Origin: Anaerolineaceae bacterium | Lineage (GTDB): Bacteria > Chloroflexota > Anaerolineae > Anaerolineales > Anaerolineaceae | NCBI GenBank assembly: GCA_029265815.1 | Contig: JAJUGU010000002.1 | Location: forward strand, 124,001 to 188,000 | Direction of reading: 5' to 3' | Length of the DNA: 64,000 nucleotides | Made by a program: the position numbers and the translations under genes | Shown here: positions 25,674 through 34,529 of the stretch, in pieces | How the letters are laid out: each line of letters starts with the position of its first letter | How positions within the stretch are numbered: position 1 is the stretch's first letter | Notes under the pieces: model-generated | Database searches by the model: none | Seen by the model: only the letters and a program-made list of their open reading frames with translations | Told to the model about the DNA's origin: nothing

Positions 25674-27275
25674 ATGAGCGACTTTCTTTGGTGGCAAGAC
25701 GGAGTGATCTATCAAATCTATCCGCGTTCTTTTGCAGATAGTAACGGTGATGGAATTGGTGATCTTCAGGGCATTATCAGCAAGCTCGATTACCTTGCAG
25801 ATCTGGGGATTGATGGAATTTGGCTTTCACCCATTTATCCCTCACCTGATGCGGATTTTGGGTACGATATTACGGATTATAAGGATATCGATCCCAAATA
25901 CGGAACGATGGATGATTTTTTGAGTTTAGTTGAGCAGGCCCACTCACGCGGCATTCACATCATTATGGATATGGTCTTAAACCATACCTCTGAAGAACAT
26001 CCCTGGTTTGTCGAATCTCGCAGCTCTTTAGATAATCCCAAACGCGACTGGTATATCTGGCGCAGAAATCCCAAAGGGGATCGATTTCTTCCGAATAACT
26101 GGCACTCTGTTTTTGGCGGGAAGGGCTGGGAATTTGATGAACGCACCGGATATTACTATTACCACATGTTTACCAAACAGCAGCCAGATCTTAACTGGCG
26201 TAATCCTGAAGTTTATGCAGAAATGATGGACACATTCCGATTCTGGGCAGACCGGGGAGTGGATGGATTCCGCCTGGATGTGTTCAATGAATATTTTAAA
26301 GATGCGCAATTCCGTGACAACCCCCTAAAACTTGGTAGACGTCCCTTTGACTGCCAGATTCATCTTTACGATACCAATCAGCCCGAAATGATGAAAGTGG
26401 TTGCAGATATTCGCCAGATTCTGGATCGTTATCCAGAACGCTATGCGGTAGGTGAGACCTTTTTAGACAATCACGAAATCGCGGCTTCTTATTGCGGCCC
26501 GGGAAAACTGCATGCCACCTTTGATTTCAGTTTGATGAAGAAAAGATGGAATCCTGCTCAGTTTTTAGAATCTATACTGGAACGCGAGAAGATCACACCT
26601 GAAAATGCCTGGCCAAATAATGTTTTGAATAATCATGATGCTCCGCGTTCTGCAACACGCTTCCACGCAGCGGAGAATGATGAGCAATTGAAAGTGGCAG
26701 CTGCAATGCTGCTCACCCTTCGAGGAACACCGTTTCTATATCAGGGAGAAGAGATTGGGATGCGCGATATCCATGTTTCGCGCTCTGAAATACAAGACCC
26801 GTTAGGTAAACATTACTGGCCAATACCGGTTGGGCGTGATGGCTGTCGCTCTCCTATGCAGTGGGACGCCAGTGAGTATGGCGGTTTTTCAACTGGAAAA
26901 CCGTGGTTGAAATTGCATAAAAACACGCTCACGCGCAACGTGGAAGCACAAAAGGCTGATCCAAAATCACTGCTTAATTTTTATAAAACCTTGCTCAAAA
27001 TTCGCAAGGAGCATTCCGTCCTGCAAAAAGGCATGTTTATTCCGCTGCATCACAACCCGCAGCGAGTGCTGGCCTATCTGCGGCAGGATTCAGAGCATGT
27101 GATTCTGGTGGCGTTGAATTTTGCCCGCCGCCCTTCTAAGCTGGCCGTGGGTGGCGAACTGGTACGTAACCATTGGGAAGTCTTGCTTTCAAACTATGAT
27201 CGCGGCGGCAAAGTTTTCGAAAAAGGATGGCTAAAACTGCAGGGGTACGAAGCCTGCATCCTGATTCAGAAATAA
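25674..27275 (+). CDS. GH13 alpha-glucosidase (oligo-1,6-glucosidase type)
   Basis: 533-residue cytoplasmic-type enzyme (no signal peptide). Starts WWQDGVIYQIYPRSFADSNGDGIGD, typical of the oligo-1,6-glucosidase/alpha-glucosidase branch (shown in part). Catalytic landmarks are MDMVLNHTSEEHPWF (about 99), nucleophile Asp in DGFRLDVFN (about 199), acid/base Glu in AVGETF (about 261) and the third Asp in NNHDAPR (about 323). It releases glucose from the non-reducing end of small alpha-glucosides. No sugar regulator or transporter is adjacent; the MFS gene near 3 kb and the GH36 gene at 55.6 kb are possible functional partners. Confidence 0.95.
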   Translation: MSDFLWWQDGVIYQIYPRSFADSNGDGIGDLQGIISKLDYLADLGIDGIWLSPIYPSPDADFGYDITDYKDIDPKYGTMDDFLSLVEQAHSRGIHIIMDMVLNHTSEEHPWFVESRSSLDNPKRDWYIWRRNPKGDRFLPNNWHSVFGGKGWEFDERTGYYYYHMFTKQQPDLNWRNPEVYAEMMDTFRFWADRGVDGFRLDVFNEYFKDAQFRDNPLKLGRRPFDCQIHLYDTNQPEMMKVVADIRQILDRYPERYAVGETFLDNHEIAASYCGPGKLHATFDFSLMKKRWNPAQFLESILEREKITPENAWPNNVLNNHDAPRSATRFHAAENDEQLKVAAAMLLTLRGTPFLYQGEEIGMRDIHVSRSEIQDPLGKHYWPIPVGRDGCRSPMQWDASEYGGFSTGKPWLKLHKNTLTRNVEAQKADPKSLLNFYKTLLKIRKEHSVLQKGMFIPLHHNPQRVLAYLRQDSEHVILVALNFARRPSKLAVGGELVRNHWEVLLSNYDRGGKVFEKGWLKLQGYEACILIQK

Positions 27276-27285
27276 CGCTCTGCAA

Positions 27286-28368
27286 TTACTCGATTTTCAG
27301 GGGTCTCAGATCGAATGGGACCCCGTCTTCATTTCCAGCAGTCACGAGGATTTTCACTGTAACATCCGATAGGGCGATGCCTTCGATTGCAGCCAGTTCA
27401 GCTTTTTCGAATTCCTTTTCGCCGTGAATGTAGATGCGGTCTTCACCTTCTGCTTTGGGTGAATTTCTTAACCCGTTCAAAAGTTGATCCATGTCTCGTT
27501 TGAAAGCATTGATGTCTCGGAAGGCGTCGATCTTTATGGCTGCAAAGAAATGTCCGACACGCGTAGGGTGATTACCCGATGCGCTGAGGACTTCTTCGCC
27601 AAATCCTGACCCCGCCAGAACGCCAGAAAAGATGTCAACCAGCAGCCCAAGCCCGTATCCTTTGTAACCGCGCATTAATTCCGTTCCGCCAAGAGGCATG
27701 AGAGCGCCGCCTTCGAGCACTTTTGAAGGATCATCGGTGACCCTTCCACTCTGGTCGATTCCCCACCCGGGTGGTATCGATTTTTGATTCTTTTGATAAA
27801 CGGTAATTCTTCCGATGGGCACAATACTGGTCGCCATATCCAGAACATACGGCCGGCTAGCAGCAGAAGGCACGGCAACAGCGATTGGGTTGGTGCCGAG
27901 CATGGCTTTTCTGCCATGAGTGGGTGCCACAAATGGGCTGGAATTGGTGAAGCTGACGCCGATCATGTCTTCTGGCAGTGCCATCATGGCATAATAACCG
28001 GCAATGCCGTAGTGGTTGCTGTTGCGCACAGTTGCCAGGGAAACACCATTAAGCGCAGCTTTTTCAATACACAGGCGCATGGTTTTTACACCCGCAGGAT
28101 GCCCAAGACCGTTGTTTGCATCCAATGCCAGGGTGGTCTGGGTTTCTTTTACCACCGATAATGGAGCATGTGGATCTATTAGACCTTTCGCAAGGCGGGA
28201 GCCATAATAACTCTTCAGGCGAATGACACCGTGAGAATCGATGCCCCGCATGTCTGCACTGAGCAGTACATCTGCGGTCAGTCGGGCATCTTCAATGGTA
28301 ACATCCCAACGCTGCAGGTAGCGGACGATATAAGATTTCAGGTCATCGATTGCGTAAAAATGTGTCAT
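27286..28368 (-). CDS. malate/L-lactate dehydrogenase family (Ldh_2) NAD(P) oxidoreductase
   Basis: 360 residues from ATG 28368, which has GGAG 6 nt upstream; a TTG 12 nt earlier is less likely. Family landmarks are ADMRGIDSHGV (about 40-50), VRNSNHYGIAGYYAM (about 118), LGTNPIAVAVP and GYKGYGLGLLVD. Members reduce or oxidise 2-hydroxy/2-keto acids such as malate, lactate, ureidoglycolate or sulfolactate; the substrate is not readable here. Its gene ends 11 nt from the convergent GH13 gene. Confidence 0.9.
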   Translation of the reverse strand: MTHFYAIDDLKSYIVRYLQRWDVTIEDARLTADVLLSADMRGIDSHGVIRLKSYYGSRLAKGLIDPHAPLSVVKETQTTLALDANNGLGHPAGVKTMRLCIEKAALNGVSLATVRNSNHYGIAGYYAMMALPEDMIGVSFTNSSPFVAPTHGRKAMLGTNPIAVAVPSAASRPYVLDMATSIVPIGRITVYQKNQKSIPPGWGIDQSGRVTDDPSKVLEGGALMPLGGTELMRGYKGYGLGLLVDIFSGVLAGSGFGEEVLSASGNHPTRVGHFFAAIKIDAFRDINAFKRDMDQLLNGLRNSPKAEGEDRIYIHGEKEFEKAELAAIEGIALSDVTVKILVTAGNEDGVPFDLRPLKIE

Positions 28369-28437
28369 GGTGGACTCCAAAATTCGAATTCATTAATGCC
28401 TGAATTATACAGGAGGAAACTTATCTTTGTTTTTTGC

Positions 28438-28465
28438 TTGCGAATCGCTAGAAATCCTGTATGAT
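28438..28465 (+). promoter_or_regulatory. promoter of the lipoprotein pair
   Basis: TTGCGA (28438-28443), 16-nt spacer, TATGAT (28460-28465). About 40 nt of leader then carries AAAGGAT before ATG 28506. Confidence 0.6.
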
Positions 28466-28505
28466 GTATAAATACTATTTTTTTAAATTATTGAAAGGAT
28501 AAAAA

Positions 28506-29246
28506 ATGAAAAGAAGCATTATCACCGTAATTATTGGAATTGCCGTTGTTTTTGTGACGTTGGGATGTAACTTGATTGACACCATCACATCTGCGGTGAC
28601 TTCAAAATTAACTGAAGAGTTGGGAAATATTCAGGTTACTGCAGAACCAGAGGTGGTGGTTGTCCCTTATGGCGGTGAAGAGCTTCCAACTCAAACGGTA
28701 GATTATCTACTCTACGATGATTTCAGCGATCCGCAAAGCGGCTGGGAAATCTACGAGGGTGAGTATGGAACTGCCGGGTATCGTGATGGCGGTTATCTTG
28801 TGGAAGCAGTGGAAGAAAGCCAATACATGTGGGGCGTGGCTGGAAAAACCTTTTCGGATATCCAGATCGATGTGGATGCAACAGTTCTCGAGACGGTTGA
28901 GGCCGGGAATGATGCTTACGGCGTAGACTGCCGCGTTCAGGCCAATGGTGATGGTTATGGCTTCCGCATTTCTTCTGATGGCTGGGTGGCCATCAATAAG
29001 TATGTGGATATGGAAAGCGTTGCTCTAGTGGAATGGATTGAGAGCGATGCTATTTTCATGAACGGCGTCAATCATTTAACTGCGATTTGCGATGGCAATC
29101 AACTAACTTTTCTGGTTAATGGACAGGAAGTCGCCCAGGTTACTGATGATACTTATACCAGCGGCGACATCGCATTATCTGCCGTGGGATTGGCCGCCGG
29201 GAAAATCTCTGTATTGTTCGATAACGTCCTGGTTCAAAATCCATAA
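28506..29246 (+). CDS. lipoprotein with LamG/DUF1080-like beta-sandwich domain (first of tandem pair)
   Basis: 246 residues. Signal peptide with lipobox TLGC (Cys21). After a short linker, one domain of about 170 residues starts LLYDDFSDPQSGWEIYEGEY and continues with VDCRVQANGDGYGFRISSDGW, NHLTAICDGNQLTFLVNG and SGDIALSAVG...VLFDNVLVQ. This is the pattern of a concanavalin/LamG-type sandwich as in DUF1080 (3-keto-disaccharide hydrolase-like) proteins; carbohydrate binding is a guess. The next gene, 24 nt downstream, encodes a paralogue, so this is a local duplication. Confidence 0.85.
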   Translation: MKRSIITVIIGIAVVFVTLGCNLIDTITSAVTSKLTEELGNIQVTAEPEVVVVPYGGEELPTQTVDYLLYDDFSDPQSGWEIYEGEYGTAGYRDGGYLVEAVEESQYMWGVAGKTFSDIQIDVDATVLETVEAGNDAYGVDCRVQANGDGYGFRISSDGWVAINKYVDMESVALVEWIESDAIFMNGVNHLTAICDGNQLTFLVNGQEVAQVTDDTYTSGDIALSAVGLAAGKISVLFDNVLVQNP

Positions 29247-29270
29247 AGCATCATTGTCGGTGGTCTGCCG

Positions 29271-30032
29271 ATGCAAATTCGCATTGCCATACCTGCGGTT
29301 ATTTCACTGATCATGATAGTATCGATGCTGTCGGCATGTGACGAAAAGCCTTCATCAGTCTCATCGGTCAATCCATACGCTGGTGGTCGTGTGGCTACTT
29401 TATCTAGAACTTCTGGATCAGCAACCGCGACACCTGAACCTACTAAAGAACTTAGCCCCGGCATCCTGTTGCAGGACGATTTTAGTGATCCAAAAAGCGG
29501 TTGGGAGATCTCTTCCAGTGACTACGGACTGGTGGGATATGAAAATGGCCGTTACAGGGTTGAGTCCTACGTGGAAGATACATACAACTGGTGTGTGGCA
29601 GGTATTCATGCTGCTGATGTGCGCATCGATGTGGATGTAAGTGTTGCAGCGACTGTTGAAAACGGCAATGACGCATTTGGGGTCGATTGTCGGGTTCAGG
29701 AAAATGGCGATGGTTACGGGTTTCGGATCTCTTCTGATGGCTATATTGGAATCAGTAAGTATGTGGAAACCAAGGGAATAGAACTACAGGAATGGATCAC
29801 AAGCGATGTCGTGTATGTGGACGGGCGAACGAATCATCTAACTGCGATTTGCCAGGGTGACCACCTGCAATTTTTGGTCAATGATGTAATTGTCGCTGAG
29901 GTGATCGACGATACTTTCACCTCAGGAGATATCGGCTTTTCTGCGTTGACCTTTGAACCTGGCTCCATAACCGTGTTTTTTGATAATGTCATCGTGCAGG
30001 AGGTAGGGAACCCATACCTATACGGTGAATAA
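29271..30032 (+). CDS. lipoprotein with LamG/DUF1080-like beta-sandwich domain (second of tandem pair)
   Basis: 253 residues, paralogue of the gene before it. Lipobox LSAC (Cys23). Matching segments are LLQDDFSDPKSGWEISSSDY, VDCRVQENGDGYGFRISSDGY, NHLTAICQGDHLQFLVND and TSGDIGFSAL. The mature domain is closely similar to the first copy, while signal peptide and linker differ. No Shine-Dalgarno is obvious, suggesting translation depends on the upstream gene. A terminator follows. Confidence 0.84.
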   Translation: MQIRIAIPAVISLIMIVSMLSACDEKPSSVSSVNPYAGGRVATLSRTSGSATATPEPTKELSPGILLQDDFSDPKSGWEISSSDYGLVGYENGRYRVESYVEDTYNWCVAGIHAADVRIDVDVSVAATVENGNDAFGVDCRVQENGDGYGFRISSDGYIGISKYVETKGIELQEWITSDVVYVDGRTNHLTAICQGDHLQFLVNDVIVAEVIDDTFTSGDIGFSALTFEPGSITVFFDNVIVQEVGNPYLYGE

Positions 30033-30044
30033 ACCATTTCGAAT

Positions 30045-30083
30045 AAAACGACTCCTGACGAGTTTAGTGCCGGGAGTCGTTTT
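30045..30083. terminator. bidirectional terminator after the lipoprotein pair and fhs
   Basis: 11-bp perfect arms AAAACGACTCC / GGAGTCGTTTT (30045-30055 / 30073-30083) between convergent genes, with T- or A-rich flanks on both strands. Confidence 0.8.
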
Positions 30084-30107
30084 AAATTAAAATTCTAAAA
30101 TTCGTTT

Positions 30108-32039
30108 TTAACTTAATCCAATCACCTTGCCGGTATCCGGCTCAATGTCGATCTCCATAAACATTGGACGGGTGGGCAACCCGGGCATTGTTGACATGGT
30201 TCCGAGTAGCGGGTAAAGGAATCCTGCGCCAACTGAGGCGCGCACATCGCGGATCGGGATGCGAAATCCTTTGGGAACACCTTTGAGTGTGGCGTCGTGA
30301 GAGAGACTAAGATGGGTCTTAGCCATGCAGATGGGTAATTTATCGAAACCCAGGCGGGTGTAATTTTCGATGCGCTCTTCTGCTTCGGGGAGGTAATCTA
30401 CTCCGTCAGCTCCATAAACTTCGCGCGCGATCGTTTCGATCTTCTGTTTGATCGGCCATTCGAGGGGATAGAGGAACTTGAAAGTCGAAGGCTTGTCTGC
30501 TGCTTTGATCACAGCCCGGGCGAGGTCAAGCGCTCCTTCGCCGCCTTTTTCCCAGTGTTCGCAGATAACCGCATCTTCCGCGCCGCCTTCTTCAACCGCG
30601 GTTTTGCGGATCAATTCAAGTTCAACCGGAGTATCGGTCAGAAAACGGTTGATCGCTACCACCACTGGAACACCGAATTTGCGCACGGTTTTGATGTGGT
30701 GCAATAAGTTTTCGAGTCCTTTTTGGAGCAGATCGAGATTTTCTGCGGTATAGGCCACGTCTAATGGTTTGCCAGCTACCACTTTGGGGCCGCCGCCGTG
30801 CATCTTTAGCGCACGCACGGTTGCCACAAGCACAACCGCTGAAGGGATCAACCCCGAATAGCGGCATTTGATATCCATGAATTTCTCCATCCCCATGTCG
30901 GCCCCAAAGCCGCTTTCAGTGATCACGTAATCTGCCAGTTTGAGGGCGATCTTATCAGCAAGGATGGATGAATTTCCATGAGCAATATTGGCAAATGGCC
31001 CGGCATGGACGAAGACTGGCGTGCCCTCCACAGTTTGCATCAGGGTAGGTTTGATGGCATCGCGCATCAAAACGGTCATCGCGCCCGCAACTCCAAGGTC
31101 TTCAGCGGTGACGGCATCACCTGAGCGGCTGATGCCAATCACGATCTTACCGAAGCGTTCACGCATGTCTCTGAGGTCTCTTGTCAAGGCAAGGATGGCC
31201 ATGATCTCTGATGCCACAGAAATATCAAAGCCGGTATCGCGTGTAAACCCCTTTTCTTCAGGTCCTTTACCAATTGTGATCCCGCGCAGGAACCGATCTG
31301 AAGTGTCGAGCACACGTCGCCAGGTAATGGTATCCGGATCGATTTCCAGGCGGCATAATTTACGGCGCTGCTCAAGGGTGAGTTCTTCGGGGTCAGCGGT
31401 GGTGATACCTAGTTTTTCCAGTCTGACGACCATGCCATGCGTGAAGTGGCGCTTCCCTGTTTTATCAGGGGGAAGCAGGCGGTTGAACAGCTGTTCGTCA
31501 GTTGCTTCCGATTCGTGAAACATACGCGCGTCTATGGCAGCAGCCAGCAGGTTATTGGCAGCAGTAATGGCATGAATATCCCCTGTGAGATGCAGGTTGA
31601 ATTCTTCCATTGGGATTACCTGCGAATAACCACCACCCGCGGCTCCGCCTTTGATGCCAAAGGTTGGACCTTGAGATGGTTGGCGGATGCAGGTGACCAC
31701 ACTTTTGCCAAGGTGAGCACCAAGCGCCTGGCTGAGACCAACAGTTGTGGTGGTCTTACCTTCACCCAGAGGGGTGGGTGTAATCGCTGTCACATCAATA
31801 TATTTTCCGTCAGGTATATGTTTAAGACGCTGCAAGACTTCCAGACGAACTTTAGCTTTTGTGTTGCCATAAAGTTCGATCTCATCTGGCAGCAATCCGA
31901 GTTCTTCTGCAACGAGTGATATTGGCTTCAGATCAGCCTCCTGGGCGATCTCGATATCAGTTGGCACGGGAGTGCGGCGCTTGAGCGGGGTGGGGGTGAA
32001 TGCCTTTCGCCCCTGTAACTTTTCGGATGATGAGGTCAT
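30108..32039 (-). CDS. fhs: formate-tetrahydrofolate ligase
   Basis: 643 residues from ATG 32039, which has GGAG 7 nt upstream; two earlier in-frame ATGs (32063, 32045) lie on or before that site. The enzyme makes 10-formyl-THF from formate, THF and ATP. Diagnostic segments: [19 protein letters not shown] (ATP site, about 80), [38 protein letters not shown] and [18 protein letters not shown]. It is about 80 residues longer than the usual 557-residue bacterial form, with extra N-terminal residues and spacing like the longer synthetase type. No other Wood-Ljungdahl genes are next to it, so a one-carbon supply role for purines, thymidylate and methionine is more likely than acetogenesis. Confidence 0.96.
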   Translation of the reverse strand: MTSSSEKLQGRKAFTPTPLKRRTPVPTDIEIAQEADLKPISLVAEELGLLPDEIELYGNTKAKVRLEVLQRLKHIPDGKYIDVTAITPTPLGEGKTTTTVGLSQALGAHLGKSVVTCIRQPSQGPTFGIKGGAAGGGYSQVIPMEEFNLHLTGDIHAITAANNLLAAAIDARMFHESEATDEQLFNRLLPPDKTGKRHFTHGMVVRLEKLGITTADPEELTLEQRRKLCRLEIDPDTITWRRVLDTSDRFLRGITIGKGPEEKGFTRDTGFDISVASEIMAILALTRDLRDMRERFGKIVIGISRSGDAVTAEDLGVAGAMTVLMRDAIKPTLMQTVEGTPVFVHAGPFANIAHGNSSILADKIALKLADYVITESGFGADMGMEKFMDIKCRYSGLIPSAVVLVATVRALKMHGGGPKVVAGKPLDVAYTAENLDLLQKGLENLLHHIKTVRKFGVPVVVAINRFLTDTPVELELIRKTAVEEGGAEDAVICEHWEKGGEGALDLARAVIKAADKPSTFKFLYPLEWPIKQKIETIAREVYGADGVDYLPEAEERIENYTRLGFDKLPICMAKTHLSLSHDATLKGVPKGFRIPIRDVRASVGAGFLYPLLGTMSTMPGLPTRPMFMEIDIEPDTGKVIGLS

Positions 32040-32071
32040 TTGCATTCTCCTTTGGTATTTCATGTTTCATA

Positions 32072-32100
32072 ATTAAAGACTATTAATGTCTGAAATGCAA
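32072..32100 (-). promoter_or_regulatory. possible fhs promoter
   Basis: Minus strand: TTGCAT (32095-32100), 17-nt spacer, TTTAAT (32072-32077). The -35 match is poor, so this is tentative. Confidence 0.35.
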
Positions 32101-32221
32101 GTGGCGACTATGGTCTCAAAGCATTAAAAATTTGGTGTAAAATTGAGTGCTTTAACCGCTATAATGGTTTTATTGGTGGGTTTGTACTCAATCTGAAAGG
32201 CCAACTCAAAGGAGGTAACAA

Positions 32222-32368
32222 ATGGCAGAAGTAGCATATTGCATGAAGTGTAAGGAAAAACGTGAAATGAAGGATACGCAAGAAGTCACGATGAAGAATG
32301 GCCGAAAAGCCTTGAAAGGAAAATGTAACGTTTGTGGCACAGGGATGTACAAAATCCTGGGGAAATAA
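32222..32368 (+). CDS. 48-residue zinc-ribbon protein, DUF5679 type
   Basis: A very small gene with an excellent ribosome site (AAAGGAGG, 32209-32216) 5 nt ahead of the ATG and a consensus TATAAT at 32160-32165. The protein MAEVAYCMKCKEKREMKD... has two zinc knuckles, CMKC (residues 7-10) and CNVC (38-41), joined by a basic segment VTMKNGRKALKGK, then GTGMYKILGK. This matches the DUF5679 family known from Chloroflexi and Actinobacteria, whose role is not known. Binding to nucleic acid or ribosomes is a guess from size and charge. Its own terminator follows, so it is expressed as a single-gene unit. Confidence 0.9.
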   Translation: MAEVAYCMKCKEKREMKDTQEVTMKNGRKALKGKCNVCGTGMYKILGK

Positions 32369-32389
32369 GTTCTCATTTGCGAATGAAAA

Positions 32390-32420
32390 AAAACCGCGCT
32401 TTGTATCAAGCGCGGTTTTG
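32390..32420 (+). terminator. terminator of the mini zinc-ribbon gene
   Basis: Perfect 12-bp stem AAAACCGCGCTT / AAGCGCGGTTTT (32390-32401 / 32408-32419) with a 6-nt loop. Confidence 0.88.
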
Positions 32421-32522
32421 CTATATTTCGAGTTGATGGATTTTGGCTATCTCTTGCGTGAGGATAAAAATTCTGGAGAACCAATTCTTTGATAGTACAC
32501 ATATTCCATGCCAAGGAACCAT

Positions 32523-34367
32523 CTATTTTTTTAAATGATAAGGAACATCGATGATGATTCTTTGCAGCCCTTGATGATGGCGCTGAAATAACAAGGCTTT
32601 CTTGATCTCGTCTGCTGATTGGTTATGCAGTATTTCCTGCCAGCTTGATCCAGGTATGATTTCCGGGAGGACCAGTACAGCCTGTTGCCCATCATTGTGT
32701 TCTCTGTCGGTCTGGTCAAGATAGGTTAACAATGGTTCGACCAGAGATCGAAAAGGTGATGGGACAACCACAAAATTTACATCCGGGAACCAATCATTCC
32801 AGCTTTTTCTTAACTCGTCCTCATCTGGTCCAGGTTCAATATCAATAAAAACGGCTGTTACCCGTTCGGAAATAGACCGTGCAAAATTTACTGCATCGAC
32901 CATACCACGGTGTACACCGGATATGGGGATAACGACGCGAGGACTTGACCAGGGGCGTAGTGAAGGAGGCAGACCATGCATGGATAGTTGGGTGGATACT
33001 TGCTCATAATGCCTGTGAATCTTCCGGAATATTGCAACCAGTGCCGGGATCACAAAGATGGATATCCATGCTCCTTCAATAAATTTGCTTAATCCAATAA
33101 TGATCAGTGTGATCGCAGTAACCACCGCACCTAATGCGTTGATAATTGCCTTATAGTGCCAGCCCTTTTCCTTTAACCTAATCCAATGGAAAACCATACC
33201 CATTTGAGAGAGCGTAAAAGCTGTGAAGGCTCCAACAGCAAAGAGCGGTACCAAAGCATGAGAATCGCCGTTGAAAAGAATGATCAAACCAGCGGTCAGG
33301 ATAGATAATAAGATGATTCCGTTTTGAAATACAAGGCGGTCTCCAACGTTGAACAACTGGCGCGGCAAATACCTGTCTTTCGCCATGATTGCTGCAATGC
33401 GGGGAAATCCTGCAAAACTTGTATTGGCAGCAACAGCCAGAATAAACAACGTGGAAAATTGCACGAGGTAATAGAGCAGGTTTTTTCCTAGCAATTGCCG
33501 GGCAAGCGCGGAGAGGATTGTCTCTTGATCTAAAGGGATGATTGCGAAGAATTGGGTTAGTCCCATACTGCCCAGGAATAGAAATCCCATGATTCCAGCC
33601 ATGATGATCAATGTCTTCCTGGCATTGACCCATTCAGGTGGCATAAAGGCTGGTACTCCATTGCTGATGGCTTCAATTCCGGTTAGTGCAGTACACCCAG
33701 CTGAGAATGCGTGTAAAACAAGCAGTAACCCCAGAGGCTCGATCATTTGCGGTGCAGTATATGAGATCGGGGTTGGAGTACCCTGTATAATTGCGCGGAT
33801 GATCCCATAAAGAATCATGCCCCCGAATGTAAAGATAAATAAATAAACTGGTATCGATAAAACGGTACCAGATTCGCGTATTCCCCGCAAGTTCAACAAC
33901 GTGACGACTAATAATAAACCTAATGCAATCCACACCTTATATGGCCATAATTGCGGAAAGGCGGATGAAATTGCGGCGACACCTGCGGTAAGGCTGACTG
34001 CAGCAGTCAATACATAATCCAATAAAAGTGCTCCACCAGCTACAAGCCCTGGATATTCCCCCAGATTCTCTCGGGCAACGACGTAAGATCCTCCTCCATT
34101 TGGATACCCGCGGATCGTCTGGGCATATGATAGTGCTACGATTACCAGAAGTAGTGAGATTCCGGCAGCGATAGGGAATTGAAAAACCAATCCTGATGAT
34201 CCTGCAATCACCAAACCGAGGAAAATCTCCTGATTAGCGTAGGCAACTGAAGAAAGTGCATCTGGAGAAAAAGCTGCTAACGCTCTAATTTTATTTAGAC
34301 GCTTTTCTTTCAACATCTCACTTGGCAGGGGGGATCCAATTAGTAAAAATTTTATTTTATTCAGCAT
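32523..34367 (-). CDS. kimA: KimA-type potassium transporter (APC superfamily)
   Basis: 614 residues from ATG 34367; the protein then begins MLNKIKFLLIGSPLPSE, which fits the KimA N-terminus, whereas an upstream TTG at 34427 would add 20 unconserved residues. About 12 membrane segments (residues 35-450) carry FSPDALSSVAYANQEI and RGYPNGGGSYVVARENLG, typical of KimA (formerly YdaO of Bacillus). The last 150 residues form a soluble USP-like domain (VVIPISGVHRGMVDAVNFAR) that in KimA binds c-di-AMP and shuts the transporter. Potassium uptake by proton symport is the family function. No ydaO c-di-AMP riboswitch is present in the short leader. Confidence 0.85.
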   Translation of the reverse strand: MLNKIKFLLIGSPLPSEMLKEKRLNKIRALAAFSPDALSSVAYANQEIFLGLVIAGSSGLVFQFPIAAGISLLLVIVALSYAQTIRGYPNGGGSYVVARENLGEYPGLVAGGALLLDYVLTAAVSLTAGVAAISSAFPQLWPYKVWIALGLLLVVTLLNLRGIRESGTVLSIPVYLFIFTFGGMILYGIIRAIIQGTPTPISYTAPQMIEPLGLLLVLHAFSAGCTALTGIEAISNGVPAFMPPEWVNARKTLIIMAGIMGFLFLGSMGLTQFFAIIPLDQETILSALARQLLGKNLLYYLVQFSTLFILAVAANTSFAGFPRIAAIMAKDRYLPRQLFNVGDRLVFQNGIILLSILTAGLIILFNGDSHALVPLFAVGAFTAFTLSQMGMVFHWIRLKEKGWHYKAIINALGAVVTAITLIIIGLSKFIEGAWISIFVIPALVAIFRKIHRHYEQVSTQLSMHGLPPSLRPWSSPRVVIPISGVHRGMVDAVNFARSISERVTAVFIDIEPGPDEDELRKSWNDWFPDVNFVVVPSPFRSLVEPLLTYLDQTDREHNDGQQAVLVLPEIIPGSSWQEILHNQSADEIKKALLFQRHHQGLQRIIIDVPYHLKK

Positions 34368-34451
34368 AGTCTTTTTTTTGTAAAACCATTGAAAACGATC
34401 TGGGAAGGTTGTAAAGGTGTAATTCAATAAACCATCCCACTTTTATAATAG

Positions 34452-34495
34452 AGAATATATCGGCTCTTATGAAATGTCAAATGACAATACTGTCA
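34452..34495 (-). promoter_or_regulatory. kimA promoter with adjoining palindrome
   Basis: Minus strand: consensus TTGACA (34475-34480), 17-nt spacer, TATTCT (34452-34457). Just upstream lies the palindrome TGACA-N4-TGTCA (34482-34495), a candidate operator. Confidence 0.7.
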
Positions 34496-34529
34496 CAAGA
34501 GAATTGTATACTGATTAATTTATCCTGAT

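Noticed and set aside
30108-32039. Fhs as proof of acetogenic Wood-Ljungdahl metabolism
   Set aside because: No CODH/ACS, formate dehydrogenase or FolD gene is adjacent; the enzyme is also common in organisms that only need formyl-THF for biosynthesis.
34368-34529. ydaO-type c-di-AMP riboswitch ahead of kimA
   Set aside because: The leader is too short and none of the conserved riboswitch helices can be formed; only a promoter and a palindrome are present.
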